A DNA stretch of 64,000 bases. It comes from an uncultured Ruminococcus sp. (lineage in GTDB: Bacteria; Bacillota; Clostridia; Oscillospirales; Ruminococcaceae). Every line of letters starts with the position of its first letter. The stretch's first letter is position 1. Positions 52,498 through 60,904 of this stretch are shown here, piece after piece. The translations under genes and the position numbers were made by a program. A model generated the notes under the pieces. The model worked only from the letters and a program-made list of their open reading frames with translations. It had not been told where the DNA came from and searched no databases. The DNA lies in NCBI GenBank assembly GCA_934435205.1, contig CAKSAK010000001.1, positions 545,117 through 609,116 of the forward strand, in the 5' to 3' direction.

Positions 52498-53847
52498 TCA
52501 CTTTGTATTTGAATATTCCCAAACCTTTTCTCCGCCTGCATATAACGCCTCGACCCTGCTGTGAAGCTTTGTGTTGCCGTATATCACCCCATTGTGAGCG
52601 ACTTTTGTCAGCATATTTTTCTCGTCCATAACATATGGCTGACAGTTCATATCCAGCACCGCAAGGTCGGCTTTGAAGCCCTCTTTAATAAGCCCTTTGT
52701 CCATTATGCCGAAGCGCTTGCAGGCATTATATGAACTAAGCTCCGCCGATTTTTCTATGGTCAGCCTGCCCATTTTGACAAGCTCAAAAAGCAGCCGAAG
52801 TGACATTTCTATTCCCGGCAACCCGTCCGCCGAAGCCCATACAGAGCCATGGGGGGCTTTTTCATCAGGGGTGAAAGGTGCGTGGTCACTGCCAAGATAA
52901 AAGAAGTCGCTGTGCGCCACGATATCAAGAAGCTCGTCACGATCTTCTCGGCTTCTGAACGGTGGCTTCATTCGGGCATATCCTCCTTGACACGCCATAT
53001 CTTCATCGCAGTAAAAAAGATAATGCAGAGTAGTTTCGCCGCAGATATCTACTCCACGCTGCCTTGCGGCTATAATAAGCCTTGCAGCCTTTGCGGTGCT
53101 GACGTGGGCAACATTGACCTTGCAGCCTGTTTTCTCTGCACACCTTATGGCTGTTTCCACCGCCTTTATCTCGGAGATATCAGGGTGTGAGCTGAAATAT
53201 GCTCCTGCGCCGTCAGCGCCCTGTGCTTTGAGCCTTGCGGTCTCACGATTGATGATGTCATAGTCCTCACAATGGATAGTAAGTGAAAGACCGGTCTGCT
53301 TCACCGCCGCCATTATCTTTTCAAGCGCCTGCTCGTCAGGAGCGCAAAGCCCCACAAATTCACATTCTCGACCTTTCAGCGGTGGGTTCATAAAAGTCTT
53401 GAAGCCCACCGCTCCGCACTCCGCAAGCTCTGGGAGTCTATCAAGGTTATCAAAGCCTGCTCCAGCATACATTCTGAAATCTGTTATGCTGTCACGGAGC
53501 ATTTCCGCCCTGCGCTTTTCAAAAGAAGCCTTATCCACCACAGGGGTCTTGCCGCCCGGCATTTCAAAGAACGTTCCCACGCCACCAGACGCCGCAGCGG
53601 TCGAGCCCGAGCGAAAGTCCTCACGATAGGCAAATCCGCCGCCCCTGATGTGGGTGTGGGTGTCGATCATTGCAGGGATAACAAGCCGTCCTGAAAGATC
53701 TGCGCTGCGCTTTGCGTCCTCAAGCTTTGCACCATTCTCAGCGACTTGCGTTATGATACCGTCCTTTATGCCGATATCAGCGCTTCTTATGCCGTTTTTG
53801 TCGCAAAGCTTTGCATTTAAAATATTCAGGTCATTAAAAGCTTTCAT
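52498..53847 (-). CDS. Cyclic amidohydrolase (dihydropyrimidinase/hydantoinase/allantoinase type)
   Basis: This 449-residue protein starts at 53847 and overlaps the preA-like stop as ATGA. Metal-binding parts are DTHTHIRGGG near residue 53, the carbamylated-Lys candidate in VGFKTFMN near 137, IHCED near 190, NVAHVST near 250 and LGSDHAPF near 305. These are the features of dihydroorotase, hydantoinase and dihydropyrimidinase. Opening of dihydrouracil is favoured by the neighbouring PreA-like gene; dihydroorotate, allantoin or another hydantoin cannot be excluded. Confidence 0.88.
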   Translation of the reverse strand: MKAFNDLNILNAKLCDKNGIRSADIGIKDGIITQVAENGAKLEDAKRSADLSGRLVIPAMIDTHTHIRGGGFAYREDFRSGSTAAASGGVGTFFEMPGGKTPVVDKASFEKRRAEMLRDSITDFRMYAGAGFDNLDRLPELAECGAVGFKTFMNPPLKGRECEFVGLCAPDEQALEKIMAAVKQTGLSLTIHCEDYDIINRETARLKAQGADGAGAYFSSHPDISEIKAVETAIRCAEKTGCKVNVAHVSTAKAARLIIAARQRGVDICGETTLHYLFYCDEDMACQGGYARMKPPFRSREDRDELLDIVAHSDFFYLGSDHAPFTPDEKAPHGSVWASADGLPGIEMSLRLLFELVKMGRLTIEKSAELSSYNACKRFGIMDKGLIKEGFKADLAVLDMNCQPYVMDEKNMLTKVAHNGVIYGNTKLHSRVEALYAGGEKVWEYSNTK

Positions 53848-55040
53848 TTTCTCACCATTCTTATTGCGCCAACAGGACATATCTGAGAGCAAAGTCCGCA
53901 GCCGTCACATTTTTCCTTGCTGCAAAAAGCTTTCTTGTCTGTGATATCTATTGCGCTGTAACCATTGTCTTCACAGCTTATCTTGCACTTACCACAGCCT
54001 ATGCACTTTTCTGTGTCAATGCAAGCACACATTTTATATGCCCTGTTGAGCTGGTTGTGCTTTACGATATTTTCAAGAGCCTTTCCGCAGAAGTCTGAAA
54101 TAGTTTCATATCCCGACTTTTCCATATACTCCACAAGCCCTTTGGACATATTTTTCACAATGCCATAACCGCTTTCCATTACTGCCGAACACACCTGCAA
54201 GGTGCTTGCACCGACGGCAATGAACTCTGCGCAATCGTGCCAATCGTATATGCCTCCCGTTGCCGATATAGGCAGACCCGTTGCCATTGAAAGCTGTGCA
54301 ACGCTTCGCAAAGCTATGGGCTTTAGCGGTCGGCCGCTCAGACCTTGAAATGCGCTTTTTCCGTCAACGCTGTTGAAAGGCACCATTGTTTCAAGGTCAA
54401 TGCCAGGCAGAGAGCTTATGGTGTTTATCGCTGTCAGTGCTCTCGCTCCCCCACGTTTTGCCGCAAGACCCTTTGAAGGCAGGTCAGCGGTGAGTGCTGT
54501 AAGCTTTGGCATAACAGGCTTTGAAGTGGTGGAAGTTACCCAGCCCACCACCTTTTCTATCATAACGTCATTTGCGCCGATAGCAGCTCCGCCGCCGCTC
54601 TCAGCCTGTCCGTGAGAGCAGGATAGATTCAGCTCAAAAGCGTCCGCACCTGCTTGATCAAATGCTTTGGTCAGCTCTTTCCACTCGCTTTCATGAAGCT
54701 CGTCAGAATGGATAAGGCTGGATATCACCGTCTTTTCAGGAAATCTTTCTTTCAGCCAGCGTATACCCTTGACAAATTCTTCGATAGTTTTTGGGCTTCC
54801 GATCTCGAAATTCGTGAAAGCTTCTATCTTTCCGTTTCTTTTCACCGCCCTTATCCTCGGGTTGACGTTTCGCTTTATGAACCTAGGGGAATACTGTGCG
54901 GTCTTTAAAACTGCACCGCCCCAGCCTGCTTCAAAGGCTCTTGCGATCTGATCGAAATTTGTTGTTGGCGGCGCAGAAGCAAGAATGAATGGGCTGTCCA
55001 TTTCTATCCCTGCGAAATTTGTTCTGAGTGTTGCTGACAT
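53844..55040 (-). CDS. preA: Dihydropyrimidine dehydrogenase subunit PreA-like
   Basis: This 398-residue protein starts at 55040 (GGAG 9 bases upstream). An FMN barrel of the dihydroorotate/dihydropyrimidine dehydrogenase kind (about 1-305; ELNLSCSHG near 145, ISATGGIYDWHD near 260) is fused to two C-terminal ferredoxin motifs, CIGCGKCKISC and CDGCGLCSQIC. It should reduce uracil or thymine, or an analogue. The NAD(P)H-handling partner PreT is not encoded in the window, so electrons may come from ferredoxin. The active-site loop reads GGAAIGAND and has no cysteine. Confidence 0.88.
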   Translation of the reverse strand: MSATLRTNFAGIEMDSPFILASAPPTTNFDQIARAFEAGWGGAVLKTAQYSPRFIKRNVNPRIRAVKRNGKIEAFTNFEIGSPKTIEEFVKGIRWLKERFPEKTVISSLIHSDELHESEWKELTKAFDQAGADAFELNLSCSHGQAESGGGAAIGANDVMIEKVVGWVTSTTSKPVMPKLTALTADLPSKGLAAKRGGARALTAINTISSLPGIDLETMVPFNSVDGKSAFQGLSGRPLKPIALRSVAQLSMATGLPISATGGIYDWHDCAEFIAVGASTLQVCSAVMESGYGIVKNMSKGLVEYMEKSGYETISDFCGKALENIVKHNQLNRAYKMCACIDTEKCIGCGKCKISCEDNGYSAIDITDKKAFCSKEKCDGCGLCSQICPVGAIRMVRK

Positions 55041-55065
55041 ATATCTCAACTCCAAATACTATATC

Positions 55066-55689
55066 TTATTTTTTTGCATTGGTCTGTGTTTTGCCGAAAG
55101 CTTCTATTCGGTGGCTGATGTAATCGTCAAATTCCTGCAAGATCTCTTCGGTGGACTTTTCTCTGTCGTCCATCATAAGACCGTATACATGGGGTGCTTC
55201 AAGACCTCTGTCCGCAAGCTCTCCCAGCAGTTCTTCCATAAAAATCCCCGGCTTGTCAACAAGCACTCTGGGAACTTCTTTCGGTCTGCCGCCCCAATCC
55301 TCGCAGAAACTCGACTTTGTTATGCCGCAGCTTGGCGAGCCGTCGCAAGTGAGAATGGCGGTGACTTCATAGCCGACCTTGTAGTAATTTGCAATGTAAT
55401 CTGCCGTTTGTGCTGCAAGCTGTCTGCAAAGACGGCGGTAGCCTGCGTTGTCGTAAAGATTTCGGCTTGTCCACCAGCGCTGGTTGCCCATATGCAAAAC
55501 CTCTGGACAGGGCATTTGCATAACGCCGAAGCCATATTTATCAAGTATCTTCACTACATCGGAGAACATTCCGCTGTATCTTGCAAATTCAAACACCTTG
55601 TTATTGGCGTTCAGCAGGCAGTTTGAAACAAAAACGATCCTTTTACTGCGTTTGTCCTGCTTGTGCAAAGTCTTTTTAGTCTCTGCCAT
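55066..55689 (-). CDS. TudS-related putative desulfidase (CD3072-like, DUF523-like)
   Basis: This 207-residue protein has three cysteines in the thiouracil-desulfidase arrangement: SNCLLN (C24), MPCPEV (C61) and GSPSCG (C121). These are expected to hold a [4Fe-4S] cluster with one free iron that binds sulfur. TudS removes sulfur from 2-thiouracil and gives uracil. This longer subgroup is known in Clostridia only as putative. Its place next to preA fits removal of sulfur before ring reduction. Confidence 0.8.
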   Translation of the reverse strand: MAETKKTLHKQDKRSKRIVFVSNCLLNANNKVFEFARYSGMFSDVVKILDKYGFGVMQMPCPEVLHMGNQRWWTSRNLYDNAGYRRLCRQLAAQTADYIANYYKVGYEVTAILTCDGSPSCGITKSSFCEDWGGRPKEVPRVLVDKPGIFMEELLGELADRGLEAPHVYGLMMDDREKSTEEILQEFDDYISHRIEAFGKTQTNAKK

Positions 55690-55823
55690 AAATCATTCTT
55701 CTTTCCTGCTTATTTGTTATCCAGCCCCTTTTGTGAGCCGTCTATTCCCATAGGCAAGAATGGAAGAGACAGCTCGGGCTGTATATATCACGGAGGAATT
55801 TAGCTTAATAGCTTGCTATTTTT

Positions 55824-56882
55824 TTACTTCAGACCTTCAACGGCAGCCTTCCAATAGCTGTCATCATAAACCTTTGCAGGCTTTTCCTTGATGATATCGA
55901 ACTTAAGGCAAGCGTCAACAGTTGAACCGATCTTGTCGTCGCCAAGTCTGAGCATTTTCTCTGCTTCGGTTCCGTCAGGCGCTGCAAGTGAAGCAACCTC
56001 CTTGGCGGAAGCTTTCTGATGTTCAAGTGTTGTACTGCTCTGATCTACATAGTTCCATACGATCTCGGCAGCCGCCTCAGGGTCTGTGCAGGCGTCTGAC
56101 CAGCCCTTCATGGAGGCTCTCATAAAGCCTTCCATAAGCTTGTCGCTGCCGTCCTGTGCAGCCCAGTCTGTATTTGCAATGATAGCGTCCTCGAGCATTC
56201 CGCAATCATAATCTTCAAAGTTTATCACGTTGATATCGTCCTTTGAAAGTCCCGACTCCTGCAATACGATATACTCGTTATATATATTTGCGCTGGCAAC
56301 GTCGATCTCATCATTGAGAAGTGCGTCCATTGTGTAATCCTGGCTAACGATAGTGCAATCCTTATCCTTGTCGATACCGTACTTATCCAGCAACGAATAG
56401 ATAGGATAATCTGCTGTGCCGACCCAAGCGCCGATCTTCTTGCCCTTCAAGTCCTCAGGTGTCTTGATACCCGATGACGCCTTTGAGCAAAGCATGAGCG
56501 AGCCCTCTTGGAACACCTGTCCTATTTCAACGATAGGATATCCCTGTTCCTCATATGGCAGCAGACCGTAGAGGTTTGCGATACCGATATCGGCAGCACC
56601 GATAGATACCTGCTGTGCAGAAACGATATCGCTTCCGCCTGAGATGATGTTAAGATCAATGCCCTCGTCCTCATAATAGCCCTTTTCATAAGCCACATAA
56701 AAGCCCATAAACTGAACGCTCGGCAGCCACTTGAGCTGGAAATCCACTGTTGTAAGGGCCTTGCCGTTCTTTGTCACTGTGGCATTGCTTGAACCCTCGG
56801 AACTGCCACAGGAAGTAAGACCTGCTGAAAGAAGGATACCTGCTGTCAGGGCGGATAATGTTTTCATCAATACTTTTTTCAT
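55824..56882 (-). CDS. THI5/NMT1-type ABC substrate-binding lipoprotein
   Basis: In this 352-residue protein, a signal peptide with LTSC lipobox (near residue 25) is followed by an NMT1/THI5 fold: VDFQLKWLPSVQFMGFYVAYEKGYYEDEGIDLNI, GIANLYGLLPY and GAWVGTADYP. Members bind pyrimidines such as hydroxymethylpyrimidine precursors, formyl-aminopyrimidines, riboflavin or sulfonates. WLPxxxFxGFYVAxExGYYxxEGLDV is typical of pyrimidine-type binders. In this operon a pyrimidine or thiopyrimidine is the likely ligand. It is the fourth transporter gene after the ATPase and two permeases. Confidence 0.88.
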   Translation of the reverse strand: MKKVLMKTLSALTAGILLSAGLTSCGSSEGSSNATVTKNGKALTTVDFQLKWLPSVQFMGFYVAYEKGYYEDEGIDLNIISGGSDIVSAQQVSIGAADIGIANLYGLLPYEEQGYPIVEIGQVFQEGSLMLCSKASSGIKTPEDLKGKKIGAWVGTADYPIYSLLDKYGIDKDKDCTIVSQDYTMDALLNDEIDVASANIYNEYIVLQESGLSKDDINVINFEDYDCGMLEDAIIANTDWAAQDGSDKLMEGFMRASMKGWSDACTDPEAAAEIVWNYVDQSSTTLEHQKASAKEVASLAAPDGTEAEKMLRLGDDKIGSTVDACLKFDIIKEKPAKVYDDSYWKAAVEGLK

Positions 56883-56956
56883 AATTAACTCTCCTTATAA
56901 ATTGAAAATTGGTTGTTTGCTTTTTATTACTATCACTATAACTATCAGTTACAGCT

Positions 56957-57742
56957 TTAAGACCTTTGTGAAGCGTGCCATTTAAGAGCGACACGCTCGA
57001 TTATGGAAATGATCGCATACATAAGCACACCGCAAAGGGTAGCGACCAAGATGTATGCCCAAGCAACGGACATCTGCGAAAGCTTTATCGAAGCTGTGAG
57101 CTGATAGCCTATGCCCTTGTAGGAAGTGAAAAATTCGCTGCATATTGCAGACATAAGTCCTGTTGTTGTGCTGACCTTCAAGGCTGTGAGCATATACGGC
57201 AGACAGTTAGGAAGCTGGAGCTTGAAAAAAGTCTCGATCTTCCTTGCTGCACATATCTGCATAAGATCCTTTGAGAACGGAGGAAGCTCCGTCATACCTC
57301 TGTAAGCATTCAGCGTCATTGAAGCCATGCTGAATACTGCAACGACCGCCACCTTTGAAGCCATTTCCATTCCGAACCAGTTGTTCATTATGGAAGCCAT
57401 TGCTATCATAGGGATAGCGTTCACGGCAGTAACAATGCTTATTCCGCCCACGCCAAGCTTCGGGAACGCTGCTGCAAATACTGCGATAACAAAGCCGATA
57501 AGCGAACCAACTAATATTCCCACAACGGCTTCTTTGAGCGTCCACACTGTGTTTGACATTATTACCGAGAAATCGTCGTTAAGTGTACGGATTATATCAG
57601 AGGGGTAGGAAAGCTGATAAGGCTTCAAGCCAAGGAGATAATGAAGTCCTCCCTGCTGCCAGGCGAAAATTATTATCACGCCCAGCACAAGCGAAAGTAT
57701 CATATCCTGCGTCTTTTTCCAAAGGCGTTTAGCTTTGCTCAT
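56957..57742 (-). CDS. ABC transporter permease (SsuC/ThiX type), second
   Basis: This 261-residue protein has about six membrane segments and a BPD permease loop (CAARKIETFFKLQLPNCLPYMLTALKVS near residue 165). The start at 57742 follows GAGAGG; it overlaps the first permease gene by 14 bases. It is paralogous to that gene, so the importer uses a heterodimeric membrane part, as in several riboflavin and pyrimidine uptake systems. Confidence 0.9.
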   Translation of the reverse strand: MSKAKRLWKKTQDMILSLVLGVIIIFAWQQGGLHYLLGLKPYQLSYPSDIIRTLNDDFSVIMSNTVWTLKEAVVGILVGSLIGFVIAVFAAAFPKLGVGGISIVTAVNAIPMIAMASIMNNWFGMEMASKVAVVAVFSMASMTLNAYRGMTELPPFSKDLMQICAARKIETFFKLQLPNCLPYMLTALKVSTTTGLMSAICSEFFTSYKGIGYQLTASIKLSQMSVAWAYILVATLCGVLMYAIISIIERVALKWHASQRS

Positions 57743-58553
57743 TTTCCGCACCTCTCTTCCTTTTGAATGTTTTAAGTGTTATAACTCCCGGTGTCGTGAG
57801 CTTTTCTATAAGCACCACCAACAGATATGTTGAAATACCCATAAGTGAAGCCATTACCACTGAAGCCCAGAAGTTTATCGCACCTGTTGCGCCATAGTAA
57901 AGCGAACTGAGTATCTTGAAACCTATGCCCTCGCTTGAACCCATCATCTCAACCAGCACCGCTGCCGTTACTGCGCTTGGAGCGGCAAGCTTCAAGCCTG
58001 TGAAAAGATACTGTCTTGAAAATGGGAACATAAGCTTTGTGTAAACTGTTATACGCCTTGCGGCAAGTATCCTCATAAGGTCTTTCTTGTCGTTGTCAAC
58101 GCTTCTCAGACCTTGATACATATTCACTGCGACCGGAAAGAACGTTATGAACGCCGCAAGCACCGTTCTAGACATTCCCGAGTCCCTTACCACCGTGTAA
58201 ACGATCGGCGCAAGAGCAAGTATAGGTATCATCTGCAAGACGATCATATAAGGAAGTATCATCTTTTCAAGAGACTTGTGAAAGCTCATAAATATAGCAA
58301 TGCAAATGCCTATTACCGAACCGATCACGAAGCCTTGGAGTGCCTTTGTGAATGTGAACATCACTGCTGAAAAAAGGCTGTCAAAGTCGGTGAATATCTT
58401 TGCTATCACCGAATGGAGATATGGCAGCTTCTTCACCGCCATAGGGTCTTTGAGCATCTTGTCAAGATAGAATGCGATAAACTCCCATAATCCCATAAGA
58501 AGTGCAAGACAGACGATGATAGAGATAGTCTTGTTGGTTTTCTTTTCTTTCAC
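57729..58553 (-). CDS. ABC transporter permease (SsuC/ThiX type), first
   Basis: This protein has about 274 residues and six membrane segments, with the loop LAARRITVYTKLMFPFSRQYLFTGLKLA near residue 165. Two GTG starts are possible: 58562, which overlaps the ATPase stop, and 58553, which sits 10 bases after AAGGAG and is chosen here. The C-terminal tail is basic (KTFKRKRG). It pairs with the downstream permease. Confidence 0.88.
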   Translation of the reverse strand: MKEKKTNKTISIIVCLALLMGLWEFIAFYLDKMLKDPMAVKKLPYLHSVIAKIFTDFDSLFSAVMFTFTKALQGFVIGSVIGICIAIFMSFHKSLEKMILPYMIVLQMIPILALAPIVYTVVRDSGMSRTVLAAFITFFPVAVNMYQGLRSVDNDKKDLMRILAARRITVYTKLMFPFSRQYLFTGLKLAAPSAVTAAVLVEMMGSSEGIGFKILSSLYYGATGAINFWASVVMASLMGISTYLLVVLIEKLTTPGVITLKTFKRKRGAENEQS

Positions 58554-58558
58554 ATTTG

Positions 58559-59326
58559 TCACACTCCTTCAAAACAGCCTCTGATATGCTCCACAAGTGC
58601 GTTACATTCAGGGGTATATCGCATTTCCTTTCTTCTCGGTCTCGGAAGAGTTATATCCACCATTGCGGAAAGTCTGCCTGGGTGAGGTGAGAACACTGCC
58701 ACCTTATCAGAAAGATAGACAGCTTCCTGAATGTTATGTGTAATGAAAATAACTGTTTTGTGGGTCTGTCTCCAGATCTTTAAGATATCATCGTTGAGCT
58801 TCTCTCTTGTGAACTCGTCAAGAGCTGAGAAAGGCTCGTCCATTAAAAGTATAGGCGGGTCGAGCGCTAACGCTCTTGCGATACCCACACGCTGCTGCAT
58901 ACCGCCGCTTAGCTGATACGGATAATGGTCGGCATAGTCGGTAAGACCCACAAGCTCAAGCACCTCGTCTGAACGCCTTTTCTGCTCCTTCTTGCTCATC
59001 TTTTGCAGCTCAAGCGGCAGGCAGATATTTTTTCTGACCGTCCGCCAATCGAACAATACTGCGCTCTGGAACACCATTCCGAAAGAGTGGCTGAGACGTT
59101 CCTCTCTCGGTGTGTATCCGCTTATGATGACCTCGCCCTTTGTGGGCTGCAAAAGGTCGCAGATTATTCTGAGCATTGTGCTCTTGCCGCAGCCCGACGG
59201 ACCGACCAGTGAGATAAAATCGCCTTTATCAATGTTAAAGCTGACATTTTTTAGCGCCTCGGTAGGTTCGCCCTTGGCGTTGAGATAGGTCATACTGACG
59301 TCCTTGATAAGTATTTGCGTCTTCAA
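58559..59326 (-). CDS. ABC transporter ATPase (SsuB/ThiZ type)
   Basis: This 255-residue ATPase starts at a TTG at 59326 placed 9 bases after AGGAG; the longer frame starts directly on the ribosome binding site. Motifs are Walker A GPSGCGKST near residue 40, signature LSGGMQQRVGIARAL near 135 and Walker B ILLMDEPFSALDEFTRE near 158. This is the nitrate/sulfonate/taurine/pyrimidine type. It powers the importer formed with the two permeases and the THI5-like lipoprotein. Confidence 0.92.
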   Translation of the reverse strand: MKTQILIKDVSMTYLNAKGEPTEALKNVSFNIDKGDFISLVGPSGCGKSTMLRIICDLLQPTKGEVIISGYTPREERLSHSFGMVFQSAVLFDWRTVRKNICLPLELQKMSKKEQKRRSDEVLELVGLTDYADHYPYQLSGGMQQRVGIARALALDPPILLMDEPFSALDEFTREKLNDDILKIWRQTHKTVIFITHNIQEAVYLSDKVAVFSPHPGRLSAMVDITLPRPRRKEMRYTPECNALVEHIRGCFEGV

Positions 59327-59347
59327 ACAAAACAACTCCTTCTAAAT

Positions 59348-59398
59348 AAAAAGGGCGCAGAGGAAAGCTGCTTTTCTGCATTTTCCTTCTGCGCTCCA
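59348..59398 (-). terminator. Internal terminator between prpD-like gene and ABC genes
   Basis: GGAGCGCAGAAGGAAAA pairs with CTTTCCTCTGCGCCC (about 14 pairs, two bulged A), then TTTTT on the minus strand. It may lower expression of the downstream genes rather than end the operon. Confidence 0.75.
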
Positions 59399-59420
59399 TT
59401 GCGTAGTCTCTTTTTTATGT

Positions 59421-60827
59421 TTAGCCTGCGTCGTTTACAAGCTTCATAAGCTCTGACATATCCTTCTGAGCTTCCAAATCCTCAACGAATGAGATTATCT
59501 TTTCAGTTCTCTCAGGGTCGGTGTAAACTCTGTTTGCAAGAGTTCTGAACTTGTTCTTTACGTCCTCGAATGTAACAGGGTTTCTCCAGTCGCCCTTTGG
59601 GTCATCGATAACTGATTCATACTCAGTGCCGTCTTTCATTGTGACTTTTACTGCGCTTGAATAATGCTCAGGGTATCTTGCCTCGAATTCTGGGTCTTCA
59701 ACGACCGTTGTTGAAGCAATGAGCTTCTTTACCAGCGGATCGTCAATGTACTTGACGTCAAATTCATCAACTGTTACCTTGCCGTTCACAAAGGCGATAG
59801 CTGCCTGGAATGGCATACTGAACTGGAGATCAACGATATTCTTAGGGTGCCACTTGCGTTCTTCTGCAAGCAGTCTCATTGTATATTTCGATGAACGTAT
59901 CTCTATCTTTTCAATGTCCTCTGCCTTTGGGTGGTACTTTGCAACGATATCCAGACAAGCGTCAAGATGTCCGCCTGAATAACGGCAGCAAGGATATACC
60001 TTGATACTTGATGAAGCAAATTCCCACTTGTCGCCAAGGCCCTCTGTAATAAACTTTGTGTCGAAATGATCGTAATATGAATAAGCGTGGAGAATACCGT
60101 CCTTGCCCTCATAGATATCCGACGGACCATTGAAGCCCTTGTCGGCAAGATATGCGGCGATGATAGAGTTCATTGCTGGGTGGCCTGCCTGAAAACGCTT
60201 TGTAAAAGAACCCTCAGAGTTCCAAGCCATAAGACCTGCAACGGTGCTTCCTGCAATGCCCTGAACATAAACCGTCTTCTGCTTGTCAAAGCCCATGAGC
60301 TTTGCTGCGCTCACAGCCGCACCCATTGAACCGCAGGTGCTTGTAGGGTGGAAGCCCTGATAGTACATATCGCCAAGATATGCACTGCCAAGTCGGCAAA
60401 CAACTTCATTTCCTAAGCATACGGCCTCAATGAACTCCTTGCCGCTCTTTTTGAGCTTCTCAGCAAGTGCAAAGCTTGCAGGATATGTAGCAGGCGACGG
60501 GTGAGCGTTCGACTCATTGTGATCGTCAACGAAATCGTAACCGTAGCACTGGATAGCGTTTGCGAAAGCCGCATTCGGAGCAGAGACTTTCTTTGACGAG
60601 CCCACGATAGTACATTCAGCAGGACCCTCAAGCTCCTCAGCAGTCTCTCTTGCGATCTTGCTTGTGATGATATTTCGTGTGCCAACCATTGAAGCAAGCA
60701 CGTCAAGTGTCAGCGTCTTTGCGTGAGCCACCGCATAGTCGGGCAGATCCTCGAACTTAAGTCCCGTGGAAAGCTCTGCGATAATTTCAGCGATCTTTTT
60801 CTCATTTGTTTTTGCAGTTGTAGTCAT
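59421..60827 (-). CDS. MmgE/PrpD family protein
   Basis: This 468-residue protein starts at 60827. The family pattern is clear: an all-helical N-terminal part with LDVLASMVGTRN, the HPSPATYPASFALAE segment near 115, HPTSTCGSMGAAVSAAKLMG near 170, and a C-terminal alpha/beta lid with FSMPFQAAIAFVNG near 345. Known members are 2-methylcitrate dehydratase, cis-aconitate decarboxylase and iminodisuccinate epimerase, all acting on small polycarboxylates. Its role in a pyrimidine operon is not obvious; isomerising or eliminating a ring-opened acid is one idea. Confidence 0.88.
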   Translation of the reverse strand: MTTTAKTNEKKIAEIIAELSTGLKFEDLPDYAVAHAKTLTLDVLASMVGTRNIITSKIARETAEELEGPAECTIVGSSKKVSAPNAAFANAIQCYGYDFVDDHNESNAHPSPATYPASFALAEKLKKSGKEFIEAVCLGNEVVCRLGSAYLGDMYYQGFHPTSTCGSMGAAVSAAKLMGFDKQKTVYVQGIAGSTVAGLMAWNSEGSFTKRFQAGHPAMNSIIAAYLADKGFNGPSDIYEGKDGILHAYSYYDHFDTKFITEGLGDKWEFASSSIKVYPCCRYSGGHLDACLDIVAKYHPKAEDIEKIEIRSSKYTMRLLAEERKWHPKNIVDLQFSMPFQAAIAFVNGKVTVDEFDVKYIDDPLVKKLIASTTVVEDPEFEARYPEHYSSAVKVTMKDGTEYESVIDDPKGDWRNPVTFEDVKNKFRTLANRVYTDPERTEKIISFVEDLEAQKDMSELMKLVNDAG

Positions 60828-60904
60828 AATAAACAGCGTCCTTTCATTGAATTGTAGCAAATCGTATTATTGAAATGTTGATATGGTGTATTGTATATAT
60901 TGTT

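Noticed and set aside
59336..59420. TPP riboswitch before the THI5-type importer
   Set aside because: The gap is only about 90 bases and is filled by a terminator-like hairpin; no CUGAGA or other thi-box core is seen here or elsewhere upstream in the cluster.
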